A stretch of DNA of 64,000 nucleotides, from NCBI GenBank assembly GCA_012729535.1, contig JAAYCY010000060.1:1-64000 (forward strand), given 5' to 3'. Position numbers and translations under genes: made by a program. The notes under the pieces were generated by a model. The model worked only from the letters and a program-made list of their open reading frames with translations, was not told the origin of the DNA and ran no database searches. Of the stretch, positions 17,591 through 26,526 are shown one piece after another; position 1 is the first letter of the stretch, and every line of letters starts with the position of its first letter. The DNA comes from Methanomicrobiales archaeon (GTDB lineage Archaea > Halobacteriota > Methanomicrobia > Methanomicrobiales > Methanospirillaceae).

Positions 17591-18049
17591 ATGGGGGGAA
17601 AATCAGTGTCAGACACGATTCAGGAGATTAAAAATTATATTAAGACCCCGGAAGGGGCAGAATGGTTTATGAATGCGGTAAAAGATGCCCAGGATCACAT
17701 GCAATCATCTGAAGGGAATAACTATGTAATTGATATTAAGCCTGAAATACCCCTGGTAAAAAAAGGGGGTAATGGGAAACCTTTAATGGTCTCCAGAAGG
17801 GAGATGGAGAACGTAAACTCATATACTGAAAAACATCCTGATCCGGATAAGAATGGAAGATATGTATTGAAGGTTTTATCCGTTGGAAACCGTCATGTTT
17901 TAAGACCTTCACTTCTGATGCGAGGAGAAAAGGTAAGCAACAGCCAGTTGATTTCTGAAGATCCGAAGAAAATACTATCTGGAGAAATATCCCGGGTTAC
18001 CACCCGCGGGACCCATACAGAAACATATGAGATCTTCCTGACGGATTAA
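17591..18049 (+). CDS. Uncharacterised 152-aa protein
   Basis: I do not recognise this protein. It is soluble, charged and without a signal peptide or membrane segment. Residues about 8-35 are predicted helical (TIQEIKNYIKTPEGAEWFMNA), and the C-terminal two thirds look beta-rich, with a repeated S-x-T-x-RGTHTETYEI-type ending. Lysine and serine are frequent and there is no cysteine. The ATG has a GAGGGA ribosome site and a good TATA box upstream, so it is probably expressed from its own promoter. It is flanked by regulatory-looking palindromes and faces the TPR genes. Confidence 0.7.
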   Translation: MGGKSVSDTIQEIKNYIKTPEGAEWFMNAVKDAQDHMQSSEGNNYVIDIKPEIPLVKKGGNGKPLMVSRREMENVNSYTEKHPDPDKNGRYVLKVLSVGNRHVLRPSLLMRGEKVSNSQLISEDPKKILSGEISRVTTRGTHTETYEIFLTD

Positions 18050-18260
18050 TACAATAGCCACGGGGTCAATTCATCCAATTTTTTTATTGTGTTTGTTCAG
18101 GGTTATACAAGACTGATAGTTATAGTTATGAACGGTTACAGGATTCTGCCGACTTTGGGATTTTCTGGCAGATGTTGGTGGATAGCATCGATGTTGATAT
18201 TCATATAATAAGATATGGCAGATATCCTGTCAGCGTATAAATTACTCCGAATTTAACGCA

Positions 18261-18821
18261 TTATACCTGGCACGAACTCTCCTGTTCTTCTTCTACCAAA
18301 GCAGCCATGTCAAATGCTTTGATAGCTTCTTCATACCTCCCCAGAAAATTCAATGCAAAAGCCTTGTTATTCCAGGCATCGGCATATTGTGGATCAATTT
18401 CCAGAGCCTTGTCAAATGAACTGATGGCTTTTTCATAATCTTCAAGGTAATTCAGGGCAAATCCTTTGTTGTTCCATGGGTCTGCATAATCTGGCTTAAG
18501 CCATATTGCCCTCTCACAGGCCTTTATGGCCTGTTCATATTTACCAAGAATATTGAGAACATGTGCCTTATTGTTCCATGCCATTGGATCTTCCGGATTA
18601 AGCGAAATTGCCTTTTCACAGGCCTGTAATGCTTCCTCATATCTTTCAAGCAGATAGAGGACTACTCCTTTGTTAATCCAGGTATCAGTATTAGCAGGAT
18701 TTTCTTCTAATGCAGTATTGCATTCCTGTAGTGCCTCCTCATAATTATCCAGGCTTTTTAGAATATCCTGTCGTAAGGACAAGGAATTATCATCTTTTCC
18801 AAAAAAAGAGAATTTATCCAT
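18261..18821 (-). CDS. Tetratricopeptide repeat protein (cytoplasmic)
   Basis: A 186-aa protein made almost entirely of four to five 34-residue TPR units (for example AWNNKAHVLNILGKYEQAIK and AWNNKGFALNYLEDYEKAI). The repeats build a curved helical scaffold for protein binding. The central repeats carry the WNNKG variant often seen in methanogen TPR families. No signal peptide is present. The gene is followed by 120 bp and then another TPR gene in the same direction, which has a signal sequence; the two may act as a pair or be duplicates. Confidence 0.9.
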   Translation of the reverse strand: MDKFSFFGKDDNSLSLRQDILKSLDNYEEALQECNTALEENPANTDTWINKGVVLYLLERYEEALQACEKAISLNPEDPMAWNNKAHVLNILGKYEQAIKACERAIWLKPDYADPWNNKGFALNYLEDYEKAISSFDKALEIDPQYADAWNNKAFALNFLGRYEEAIKAFDMAALVEEEQESSCQV

Positions 18822-18944
18822 AAGGAATTTTTTACGAGGATGAGGTTAAGATTTGTGTTCTGCGTCCTGTTGAAAATATCATGTTGACATCACAACAAAA
18901 CCCTGATATCATCTGCCAGTAGTCAGGAATATGGTTAGGTATCA

Positions 18945-19604
18945 CTACCATGACTTAAATTTCATGTCTGCAAATCTCCGTTCAGCAATTTCCAGGCGTT
19001 TTAAGGCTTCGTTATGATGAGGATTTATTTCCAGGGCTCTGTCAAAGGCATCGATAGATTGTGAATATTTGCCCATATCCAGGTATACCAGGCCCATGTT
19101 ATTCCAGATATTTGCATCTTCAGGATTGATCTCCGATGCTATATTGAAAGCCTGGACCGCTTCTTTGTATGAACGAAGGTAATAAAGGGTCATACCTTTT
19201 TTATTCCAGATACCAGGATCATCCGGCGTGATATTTAGGATTTTATTATATGTTTTCAATGATTCCTGATAATTTCGTTCGATGTTAAATATTTTTTCTT
19301 TATAATAGAGGGCTTTAAGAAATTCCGGGTTAATTTTGAGTGCTTCATCAAAAGACTGGATAGCTTCATGATTTCTTTGAAGAGAAAACAAGGCATCTCC
19401 CCGGTTATACCATATGGTCTCATTTTCAGTATCAAGGTTTAATGAATTATCGAATGCCTGAATTGCTTTTTCAAATTTTTGCATCTGAAAAAATTCAATT
19501 CCCCTCTCAGACCAGTTCTCCGCTGTTAACGCCCCTACGACCCCTCCGGTCAGTGATATCATAATGAAGAATGAACAAAGGATAATGACCGGGGATCCAT
19601 TCAT
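18945..19604 (-). CDS. Tetratricopeptide repeat protein with signal peptide
   Basis: A 219-aa protein. Residues about 5-27 form a hydrophobic signal peptide or anchor (SPVIILCSFFIMISLTGGVV). The rest is about five TPR units, each with WYNRGDALF-, WNKKGMTLYY- or WNNMGLVYLD-type helix A. The C-terminal 20 residues are basic. It probably sits on the outer face of the membrane as a protein-interaction scaffold. It shares direction and repeat style with the TPR gene at 18261-18821. The partner is not apparent from the neighbours. Confidence 0.88.
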   Translation of the reverse strand: MNGSPVIILCSFFIMISLTGGVVGALTAENWSERGIEFFQMQKFEKAIQAFDNSLNLDTENETIWYNRGDALFSLQRNHEAIQSFDEALKINPEFLKALYYKEKIFNIERNYQESLKTYNKILNITPDDPGIWNKKGMTLYYLRSYKEAVQAFNIASEINPEDANIWNNMGLVYLDMGKYSQSIDAFDRALEINPHHNEALKRLEIAERRFADMKFKSW

Positions 19605-19800
19605 GGGTGATCGTTACTCCCTGAGAAAAATAATGCTATTTATTCAAAATTGATTATGGAAATGAGCATAATTGGCCGGTTAATGGTATATTCTTCTTCA
19701 CATCTTCACCTCACCAGAGTATGAGCCTGCTCCGCAGTACCAGTTTGACTACCAGCACAGTATCAAATAGCTGTACGAGAATACATGAGGGTGAAATATT

Positions 19801-20769
19801 GTGAGTTTTGAAAAAATCCCAACGGTTCCAACAGCAGACGAGGTGCTTGACAGGGCACTGCGGCGTGCTGCAAAAAAAATGAAGGAAAAGCCGAATAAAA
19901 AGCGGGCAAGCGTAGAATTTGTCGAAGCAGCATACCTATCAGTCCATGATAAACTGGTTTCGGTTATCCAGTCTTTTCCAACGCTTTCAGAAGAACCACA
20001 GTTCTACCAGGATGTAGTGGAAATAATGTGGACTACTGACCGGCTGAAAAAATCTCTTGGTGCAGTGGGCTGGGCAGCGCGTTGGTCCAAGGATCACCGT
20101 GGTGGTTTGGCAAAAGATGTCAGGTATTCATCCGAAGATAACGCACCTGCTGCTCGCAAAAAAGCAATTGCAAGACTATCATCAGTGGTTCACCAGGTCG
20201 AAAAAGATCTTCTCTTCCTCAACGAAGTAAGAAACATCCTTCGGAAATTACCAACGGTAGAAGACGTCTTTACCATCGTGGTTGCAGGATTTCCAAATGT
20301 TGGTAAATCTTCCTTTATCCGGAGCGTATCTTCTGCAGAACCAGAAATTGCATCATATCCCTTTACCACGAAGGGGATTATTGTCGGTCATTATTATAAG
20401 GGACATGAAAAAATCCAGCTCATCGATACTCCCGGATTATTAGATCGGCCGGGGATTGAACGAAATGCAATTGAACGGCAGGCAATTTCAGCCATTGAAA
20501 ATATCGCAGATGTCCTGCTCTTTATCCTTGACCCAAGCGCTCATTGTGGCTATCCCCTTGAGGACCAGGTAAGCCTTCTCAAAGAAGTAAAACAGCTAGT
20601 AAATGTCCCGATATTAGTCGTTGCAAACAAATCGGATATAACGACCCTATCAGAATATCCTTCAATGTCAACAGGCAGCGGAGAAGGGGTCGAGGAAGTC
20701 CTTGAAGCTCTGCTGGTTTATAAAAAAGGTTGGGAACCAAAGTCCCATCCACCTCCTGATCAACCCTGA
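19801..20769 (+). CDS. NOG1-type GTP-binding protein
   Basis: Archaeal homologue of nucleolar G-protein 1, 322 aa, thought to act in large ribosomal subunit assembly. The Obg-like G domain starts at about residue 160: G1 GFPNVGKSSF, switch region YPFTTKGI, G3 DTPGLLDRPG, G4 NKSD. The N-terminal 150 residues are the helical bundle of NOG1. The GTG start is supported by GAGGGTGA at 19787-19794, about 6 bp upstream. It stands apart from its neighbours and probably has its own promoter. Confidence 0.9.
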   Translation: MSFEKIPTVPTADEVLDRALRRAAKKMKEKPNKKRASVEFVEAAYLSVHDKLVSVIQSFPTLSEEPQFYQDVVEIMWTTDRLKKSLGAVGWAARWSKDHRGGLAKDVRYSSEDNAPAARKKAIARLSSVVHQVEKDLLFLNEVRNILRKLPTVEDVFTIVVAGFPNVGKSSFIRSVSSAEPEIASYPFTTKGIIVGHYYKGHEKIQLIDTPGLLDRPGIERNAIERQAISAIENIADVLLFILDPSAHCGYPLEDQVSLLKEVKQLVNVPILVVANKSDITTLSEYPSMSTGSGEGVEEVLEALLVYKKGWEPKSHPPPDQP

Positions 20770-20787
20770 CATCCGGAATAATCTTTT

Positions 20788-21960
20788 TTATTCGTGCCTG
20801 AGGGCTTCAATTGGCCGTAGGTCTGATGCTTTCCAAGCCGGATACAATCCTGAAAGGATACTGGTTGCAATGCCAAAGAGCATACCATAGGGAATCTGGA
20901 TAAAACTGGAGAATTCAAAAAGGTAGGATGTTTCCTGGAGTATCAGGGCTAATGCAACATATCCTCCTATAAAACTCAGTATCCCACCGATAATGGACCC
21001 GGAGACTCCGAGGATCAGGGATTCGTAGATGAACATGCTCCTGACCTCAGCCCGTTTTGTCCCAATTGAGCGGAGAATACCAATTTCCCGGTACCGCTCC
21101 ATCACCGACATCATCATGACATTAAAGATTGACACCCCTGCAACAACCAGGGAAATTCCACCGATGGCCATGGTAAATGTGGAAATCTTCCCGAATGTAT
21201 CAAGAATTGTCTCAAGGATTGCCTTGGTGTCATAGATGTCAACTTCGTCTTCACGCCGGTTTATCTGGGCATCAATGGAGTCCTTGACTTTTTCGATGTC
21301 ATTGAGGTTTTTCACCTTGACAATAACCTGGTCGTACCCTGACACATTGTAAAAGTTCTCGTACCACTGCTGTGATGCAAGGATTGCATTATCTGGACTT
21401 AGATCAAATCCCATACCCCGTTCTTTCAGAATACCCACTACCCGGACTCCGTTTTCTTCTTTTCCGATAAGAATTCGTGATCCAACGGTCAGGTCATTAT
21501 CTTTGGCAAGTTTTGATCCAATCATGACTCCGGAAGCGCCGCGTAGGAACTGGCCTGTTTCAACGTCGAGAAGGGTTGGGATATCCTGTGGTTCAATGCC
21601 ATAAATTGACGCAATTTTAATTTCCCTTCCTATCCTGATCCGGTCTCCACCAGTATATACGGGCACCACTTCATTGTTTCCTGATGCCCGTCTGATTTGT
21701 TCCAGTTGCCGGTCGGTAATTCCGCTGGCTGTTCCCTCTGCTCCAAATCCGCCGAATGATGTGTGTGGAATGACCACAACTGAATCTCCCACATCGGTCA
21801 GTGATTCTGCAACGGACAGAACCAGACTGTTTCCGAGAATACCCATCGATGAGATGGCCACGACCCCGATGATGATTCCAATCGCTGCAAGAAGTGATCT
21901 GAGCCAGTGGATATGCAGGTTTCTAATAGCAAGGCTGAAAAAGAGACGATGACTGGTCAT
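20788..21960 (-). CDS. ABC transporter permease, MacB/FtsX type
   Basis: Permease of 390 aa with the MacB layout: one membrane segment at about residues 18-40, a large extracytoplasmic MacB_PCD domain at about 40-250, then three membrane segments in an FtsX domain to the C-terminus. The cytoplasmic YREIGILRSIGTKRAEVR coupling motif is present. The start used gives the usual N-terminal LAIRNLHIHWLRSLLAAIGI and overlaps the ATPase stop by 4 bp (21957-21960). The longer frame to 22071 lies inside the ATPase gene. It is the last gene of the six-gene leftward cluster. Such systems extrude or handle envelope substrates by mechanotransmission; the substrate here is unknown. Confidence 0.9.
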   Translation of the reverse strand: MTSHRLFFSLAIRNLHIHWLRSLLAAIGIIIGVVAISSMGILGNSLVLSVAESLTDVGDSVVVIPHTSFGGFGAEGTASGITDRQLEQIRRASGNNEVVPVYTGGDRIRIGREIKIASIYGIEPQDIPTLLDVETGQFLRGASGVMIGSKLAKDNDLTVGSRILIGKEENGVRVVGILKERGMGFDLSPDNAILASQQWYENFYNVSGYDQVIVKVKNLNDIEKVKDSIDAQINRREDEVDIYDTKAILETILDTFGKISTFTMAIGGISLVVAGVSIFNVMMMSVMERYREIGILRSIGTKRAEVRSMFIYESLILGVSGSIIGGILSFIGGYVALALILQETSYLFEFSSFIQIPYGMLFGIATSILSGLYPAWKASDLRPIEALRHE

Positions 21961-22649
21961 ATGCCATTCTCCGTTATTTTTCCGTCCTCGATGAGGATAG
22001 TCCGGTCTGCATATTCTGCAATTCTTGGGTCGTGGGTGACCATGACGATGGTTTTGCCCTGTTCCCTGCACAGGCGGGTAAGCAGGTCCATTATGGCCAT
22101 ACCAGTTTTGGTATCAAGGTTTCCGGTGGGTTCATCACAGAGGAGAATTTCAGGATCATTAACAAGAGCCCTTGCTATTGCTACCCGCTGTTGCTGACCA
22201 CCTGAGAGCTGACCAGGTCTGTGGTGCCAGAGATGGGGAGTAAGGCCGACTGCAGCAAGGACTTCTTTGCACCGTTCTGTGCACCCGGTTTCTCCTGTTT
22301 TAAGGATAAGCGGATATTGCACGTTTTCCAGGGCATCAAGGAGAAGGATGAGGTTAAACTGCTGAAAGATAAAACCCAGGACGTCACGCCGCAGTTCAGT
22401 GAGCTGGTCATCATTCATGCTCCTGATATTCTGCCCGGCGATGTAGACATCCCCGGAAGTAGGGATATCCAGGCATCCCATCATGTTCAGGAGCGTTGAC
22501 TTTCCTGAACCGGAAGGCCCCATGATGGCAATGAATTCTCCCCGGGAGACTTCAACATCAACGTGATTTAACGCAGTAACGTCGCCTGACGCAAGGGGAT
22601 AAATCTTGGTGACATCATGAAATGCTATCACCATCCCGGTATCTTTCAT
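21957..22649 (-). CDS. ABC transporter ATP-binding protein, LolD/MacB type
   Basis: A 230-aa ATPase partner of the permease. Walker A is MGPSGSGKSTLLN, the Q-loop is in IFQQFNL, the signature motif is LSGGQQQRVAIARAL, Walker B is ILLCDEPTGNLD and the switch His is in MVTHDPR. This is the standard sequence of the MacB/LolD subfamily. It overlaps both the upstream COG1361-like gene (22646-22649) and the permease (21957-21960) by 4 bp, so the three proteins are made in a coupled fashion. Confidence 0.96.
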   Translation of the reverse strand: MKDTGMVIAFHDVTKIYPLASGDVTALNHVDVEVSRGEFIAIMGPSGSGKSTLLNMMGCLDIPTSGDVYIAGQNIRSMNDDQLTELRRDVLGFIFQQFNLILLLDALENVQYPLILKTGETGCTERCKEVLAAVGLTPHLWHHRPGQLSGGQQQRVAIARALVNDPEILLCDEPTGNLDTKTGMAIMDLLTRLCREQGKTIVMVTHDPRIAEYADRTILIEDGKITENGI

Positions 22650-23809
22650 GCCCGTTGTTTCCGACTGTACCAGACTGCGACCATAACTCCCGCAGCGATT
22701 ATTACGAGAACTCCAATGATAACCGGGGATAGTCCCTCATCATCCTGCTGTTTTTTAGGGTCTTTGCCTTTCCCGAGTTCTACCTGGGTTATGCTGCTGA
22801 ATTCATTTCCATCATCATCCTTAAATGAGGCTTTTAAGGGAACTTTTGTAACATTCACATCAGCATCGAATGTTACTTCAAAACTGGCAAAGTCATCCGG
22901 TTTTAGTGCTCCAACAGCATAGACCTTGTAAGGAAACACCGGAATGGCCGGATCTTCTGATGTAATAACTACTGCATTTGCATTTTCAAGTCCGGCATTG
23001 GTAACATCTCCGGTTACCCGGTAAAATTCACGTTCTACATCGACCTGTACATTAGATAGAACAGTGTCTGCCTGTTTTCTGCTCTTCATTCCAGTTATAA
23101 CCGGAAGAGTATAGGAGACCTCATGCTGGTTTATACCATTTTGGTACTGGATGGTGAAGATCACTGGTTCATCTCCATATGGGGTAATAGAGAAAGGAAT
23201 GTCCAGAGAATTATCCGATTGTATGATTCCGGCGAAATAGGATGTCGGAGTTATTTCATGTTCTCCCTTCGATGGGGTGATGATGACTCCGTTGACAGCA
23301 TTATCACGTGGATTTCCGATATGGATAACAATGTTTTCTTTCTTTCCCTCGACCCATGTTTCTGGTTTATTAAGAACAGAAACCTCAAGTGGATTTTCCT
23401 GTACTGTTACTTTGAACGGGTATCTGAGGTAATTGGCATCCCTGAAATCAACCGATAAAACCGGGTAAAATATTCCGGCAACTCCTCCTGCCTGGAGGGT
23501 GTATGTAAAACTCATCGAATTTCCAGCACCAATGGCACCAACCTTGCCATAATCATCAGACAGCACTTTTACATCCTTGGATTGTATTTCGGCACCTGAT
23601 ATTGCAACACTCTTAGTCCCGGTATTTGAAAGAGTGATGGTGACCGTTGCGGTGTCATAAGGCATGAGAATTAACGGATCGATGGTGAGATCAGTTACCT
23701 GTATCTGTGCCGCAGCTGCTTCATTCTCCGCCTGCATTTCTGCTCCTGCCAGTGGGAGAAGCAGGAACAGGGAAAATAGACAGTAAAAAAGAATTTTACC
23801 GGTGTTCAT
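22646..23809 (-). CDS. Secreted, membrane-anchored COG1361-like envelope protein
   Basis: A 387-aa exported protein: signal peptide at residues 1-23, then three to four Ig-like beta-sandwich repeats of the archaeal COG1361/CARDB kind (TVTITLSNTGTKSVAISGAE, then ENIVIHIGNPRDNAVNG and VTGDVTNAGLENANAVV). A single membrane segment near residues 362-382 is followed by a basic tail. The Ig domains face outside. It lies between the Yip1-like and ABC genes with 4-bp overlaps on both sides and is probably an accessory or adaptor subunit of the ABC system. Confidence 0.85.
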   Translation of the reverse strand: MNTGKILFYCLFSLFLLLPLAGAEMQAENEAAAAQIQVTDLTIDPLILMPYDTATVTITLSNTGTKSVAISGAEIQSKDVKVLSDDYGKVGAIGAGNSMSFTYTLQAGGVAGIFYPVLSVDFRDANYLRYPFKVTVQENPLEVSVLNKPETWVEGKKENIVIHIGNPRDNAVNGVIITPSKGEHEITPTSYFAGIIQSDNSLDIPFSITPYGDEPVIFTIQYQNGINQHEVSYTLPVITGMKSRKQADTVLSNVQVDVEREFYRVTGDVTNAGLENANAVVITSEDPAIPVFPYKVYAVGALKPDDFASFEVTFDADVNVTKVPLKASFKDDDGNEFSSITQVELGKGKDPKKQQDDEGLSPVIIGVLVIIAAGVMVAVWYSRKQRA

Positions 23810-24480
23810 GCAGCTCCCCCGGTAAACAGGAGGAGTGATGAAAGGGTGTATGCAATGTATATGACAACCGGAAGCCCTCCCACGATGAGTGCTTTTTTGG
23901 CAGAGAGACCACAGCAGCTTTCAACCCCTATCGACCAGAGGTTTGCTACCCAGATAAGGAAGATGATAGAGATAATGGTTGAAATTATCGTGTATTGGTG
24001 CAAGGCAGGATCTTCCAATAGTGACATTGCAGCCATGCTTATCTCCTGTGGGTCAGTTGTCCTGATTGGGGTGATTTCGGCCTGGGGAATGTAGTATGCA
24101 CCGATAATTACGGATATAATGGTTGCTATTACCAGGGGGATCATCCCATATCCGGATATCTCCATAACTCGTTTGAATGTACCTGTTCCCTGCAATACTT
24201 TCTGCAATGCAAACAGGATGATGGCTGCAATTAGCCACATAATACATGATCCAATAAAGGTCGAACCAGCTGCACTTATTGCAGTAATCGTCTCAATGCC
24301 TTCCATGAGGCCGGATAACATTTTTCCGGAGAGTTCTCCCATCATGTATCCGCTGATAGAGCCGATTACTGCCATTGCCAGGACTATAAGGGCTGGTTTT
24401 TTTAACGAAGGTTCATTTTGACTGATAGTGGTAAAAAAATTTCTTGGATTTGTGAGTAATTCATTAAACATAATGTTCAC
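23806..24480 (-). CDS. Yip1-domain membrane protein
   Basis: A 224-aa integral membrane protein with about five membrane segments and the N-terminal FNELLTNPRNFFTTI lead typical of archaeal and bacterial Yip1-domain proteins. Glycine-rich GYMMGELSGKM and GYGMIPLVIA segments match the family. Its role is unknown; in archaea it often accompanies MacB-type ABC genes and Ig-domain secreted proteins, exactly as here. It overlaps the next gene by 4 bp and starts 23 bp after the regulator's stop. Confidence 0.82.
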   Translation of the reverse strand: MNIMFNELLTNPRNFFTTISQNEPSLKKPALIVLAMAVIGSISGYMMGELSGKMLSGLMEGIETITAISAAGSTFIGSCIMWLIAAIILFALQKVLQGTGTFKRVMEISGYGMIPLVIATIISVIIGAYYIPQAEITPIRTTDPQEISMAAMSLLEDPALHQYTIISTIISIIFLIWVANLWSIGVESCCGLSAKKALIVGGLPVVIYIAYTLSSLLLFTGGAA

Positions 24481-24503
24481 CTGGTGTATGTACTGTTGAT
24501 TTC

Positions 24504-24725
24504 TTAGGGGTTTACATCTTTTTGAGGGAATTCATCATCGAAATAAAATATCTCGTTAATGGGTGTTTTCAGAATAACCGATATCTGGATCGCAAGGCGC
24601 AGTGAAGGATTATATTTTCCCTTTTCCAGGAAAACAATGGTTTCACGGCGTACACCAACCTGCTCTGCAAGCTCTGCCTGGGTAAGTCCACACCGTGCCC
24701 TGAGTTCTTTTATCCTGGTATACAC
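24504..24725 (-). CDS. XRE-family helix-turn-helix regulator
   Basis: A 73-aa single-domain DNA-binding protein. [21 protein letters not shown] and [17 protein letters not shown] are the helix-turn-helix of the short Cro/XRE type common in bacteria and methanogens, where it is usually paired with a small multi-spanning membrane protein. It follows such a gene (24736-25290) by 10 bp. Because tandem 16-bp palindromic sites lie in the promoter of that pair, it most likely represses its own operon. An effector is not apparent. Confidence 0.93.
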   Translation of the reverse strand: MYTRIKELRARCGLTQAELAEQVGVRRETIVFLEKGKYNPSLRLAIQISVILKTPINEIFYFDDEFPQKDVNP

Positions 24726-24735
24726 AGTTTTTCTC

Positions 24736-25290
24736 CTAGTAAACGTCCCCTTTTTGGTTGAAATAATACTGAAACAGAATTGTACTGACCGGCATCATGA
24801 TTATGAAAACCAATAGCACCGTATTAGCAGAAATCTGCATACCTCCAAAACTGATGGCAACGGAGAGAAAGATAACCAGAACATAAGTCAGGTACCAGGA
24901 ACAGGAAATGCCATATGTCCCGATACGCAGTGATCGTTCATCCTGTATTCCTGCGTCACTACCCTGACGTTTCATTCTCCAGTGTAAGAGGATGAGAATC
25001 ATACTCATGGTAAATCCCATTCCCGGGGTTGCCGGGAGAAGAGGGACATCCAGTAGTATTGTTCCAAAGGATATGCTCAGCACTATTACTGCTATTATCG
25101 CAATAACACGCCTGACTTCTGGCGTGTTATGTTTTTTCAGCAGATAGAGCGCTCCGAATCCAACTGCAACAAGGAGTGTCCAGAGCAGTGCATCATAATA
25201 GAAACCTGATGCATAGAATGTTCCGATGATAAACATCAGGACAAGGCATGAAATGATAATTTCCAGGGTGATAAGTGCAGACTTGTTCAT
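24736..25290 (-). CDS. DUF2178-like multi-spanning membrane protein
   Basis: A 184-aa membrane protein with five to six hydrophobic segments and a short cytoplasmic loop [13 protein letters not shown] near residue 120, the hallmark I associate with DUF2178 proteins. These are typically next to a short XRE regulator, as here. The function is unknown; a role in sensing membrane state or stress is often assumed. It is the first gene of the leftward cluster, immediately downstream of the operator-like sites. Confidence 0.8.
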   Translation of the reverse strand: MNKSALITLEIIISCLVLMFIIGTFYASGFYYDALLWTLLVAVGFGALYLLKKHNTPEVRRVIAIIAVIVLSISFGTILLDVPLLPATPGMGFTMSMILILLHWRMKRQGSDAGIQDERSLRIGTYGISCSWYLTYVLVIFLSVAISFGGMQISANTVLLVFIIMMPVSTILFQYYFNQKGDVY

Positions 25291-25299
25291 CAGATCACT

Positions 25300-25317
25300 G
25301 TGTGTTATTTCTCACAC
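25300..25317. promoter_or_regulatory. Inverted repeat in the leader of the DUF2178-XRE operon
   Basis: GTGTG-TTATTTCT-CACAC, 5-bp arms around 8 bp, 10 bp before the ATG at 25290. It lies where initiation is expected and might be an additional operator or a leader hairpin. It differs in sequence from the two sites next to it. Confidence 0.4.
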
Positions 25318-25320
25318 TAA

Positions 25321-25356
25321 GTTAGATATATGTAACCTATGTTAGATAAACCTAAC
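25321..25356. promoter_or_regulatory. Tandem 16-bp operator-like palindromes
   Basis: GTTAGATATATGTAAC (25321-25336) and GTTAGATAAACCTAAC (25341-25356) share GTTAGATA and a GTTA-N8-TAAC dyad. Their centres are exactly 20 bp apart, two helical turns, so two dimers would bind on one face. They overlap the likely TATA box (minus strand ACATATATC) of the leftward operon. The XRE regulator encoded in that operon is the natural candidate to bind. Confidence 0.65.
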
Positions 25357-25360
25357 TCGC

Positions 25361-26293
25361 CTAGAGCACTTTCCACCGAACGAGAATAAAGAGCCCCAAA
25401 GCACTGGCAGCGAGGGCACCAAACATGATAAATAAAAAGGCAAATGGATTTTCCTGCAGGGGAAGAACTACATTCATCCCATAAATGCTGGCAATAAGTG
25501 TTGGTAAGGCGATAAGAATAGTGATGCTGGTCAGGAGTTTCATTACGACGTTTACATTATTATTAATAATTGAGGCAAATGCATCGCTCATTCCAACGAT
25601 AATTGACTGATAGATGTTTGCCATCTCAAGAGCCTGTTTGTTTTCAATAACCATCTCTTCATAGAGGTCAAGTTCATCATCTGTCATTTCAAGGATATTT
25701 GAATACGAAATTTTCTCAACCATGAGAGAATTTGAACGAAGTGAAGTGATAAAGAAAACAAGGCTTTTGTGCAGGCTTAACAGGTCAAGAAGTTGGTCAT
25801 TTGTTGTCGACCGGTACAGGTTCATCTCAATAAGGTTACTCATCCGGTTAATGTCTTTTAAATACCTGAGAAACCTGAGAGCAGTCCGGTAACAGATCTG
25901 AAGGGCAAAACGTGTCCTGATTTTTGTATCAGAATTCCTAACCCATCCGGATATGAACTCATCAAGAACATCCACTTCAGTCAGGGTCACCGTAATGATG
26001 ACATTCCCGGTCAGGATAATACCAATAGGGAGAGTAATATATGGGATGACAGCTTCTTCAGGTTCACGACGCGGCGACCTGATAAGAATGAGGATATTAC
26101 CTTTATCAACCTCAAATCTGGCCCGTTCATCAACATCGAGAGGATCAGTAAAAAATTCAATGAAGACACCAAATCGCTCAACAAGAAGGGCTATTTCCTT
26201 TTCGGTAGGATTTACTACCTTGATCCAGCACCCGTCTACCCATTCTTCTACAGGGACAAGACCCTCATGTGAAGTAATATATGCTGCGATCAT
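25361..26293 (-). CDS. corA: CorA-type magnesium/metal ion transporter
   Basis: A 310-aa CorA-family channel, a pentamer in the membrane. The large N-terminal cytoplasmic domain (about residues 1-240) ends in a long helix. The two C-terminal membrane segments follow, with the family motif YGMNV (GMN signature) at the end of the first near residue 272 and a basic C-terminal end, RWKVL. Length is typical. It probably carries Mg2+ or Co2+/Ni2+; the substrate cannot be settled from sequence. It is transcribed towards the DUF2178 cluster but the operator-like sites lie between them. Confidence 0.92.
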   Translation of the reverse strand: MIAAYITSHEGLVPVEEWVDGCWIKVVNPTEKEIALLVERFGVFIEFFTDPLDVDERARFEVDKGNILILIRSPRREPEEAVIPYITLPIGIILTGNVIITVTLTEVDVLDEFISGWVRNSDTKIRTRFALQICYRTALRFLRYLKDINRMSNLIEMNLYRSTTNDQLLDLLSLHKSLVFFITSLRSNSLMVEKISYSNILEMTDDELDLYEEMVIENKQALEMANIYQSIIVGMSDAFASIINNNVNVVMKLLTSITILIALPTLIASIYGMNVVLPLQENPFAFLFIMFGALAASALGLFILVRWKVL

Positions 26294-26526
26294 GAATCAT
26301 CCCCCCAGAGTAAACGTGAATAGTACTACTGACTCTTGGTATATAGTATAGTGCAGGCAACCTGATAAACACAGATAATACTGCTTAACCTATGAAATGA
26401 ATTTCCGTAACTCTTTGAGAATAATCTTCGTATCAGTTAAGTTTTTAAACCTTTTGCATAGAACCATCTGCCTCTCTATACCCGGACGTGTAACACATAT
26501 CCGAAAGAAGAGCAATAAGTAATCCT

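Noticed and set aside
21961-22071. N-terminal extension of the ABC permease frame.
   Set aside because: It lies inside the ABC ATPase gene in another phase; the inner Met gives the usual MacB N-terminus and an ATGA overlap.
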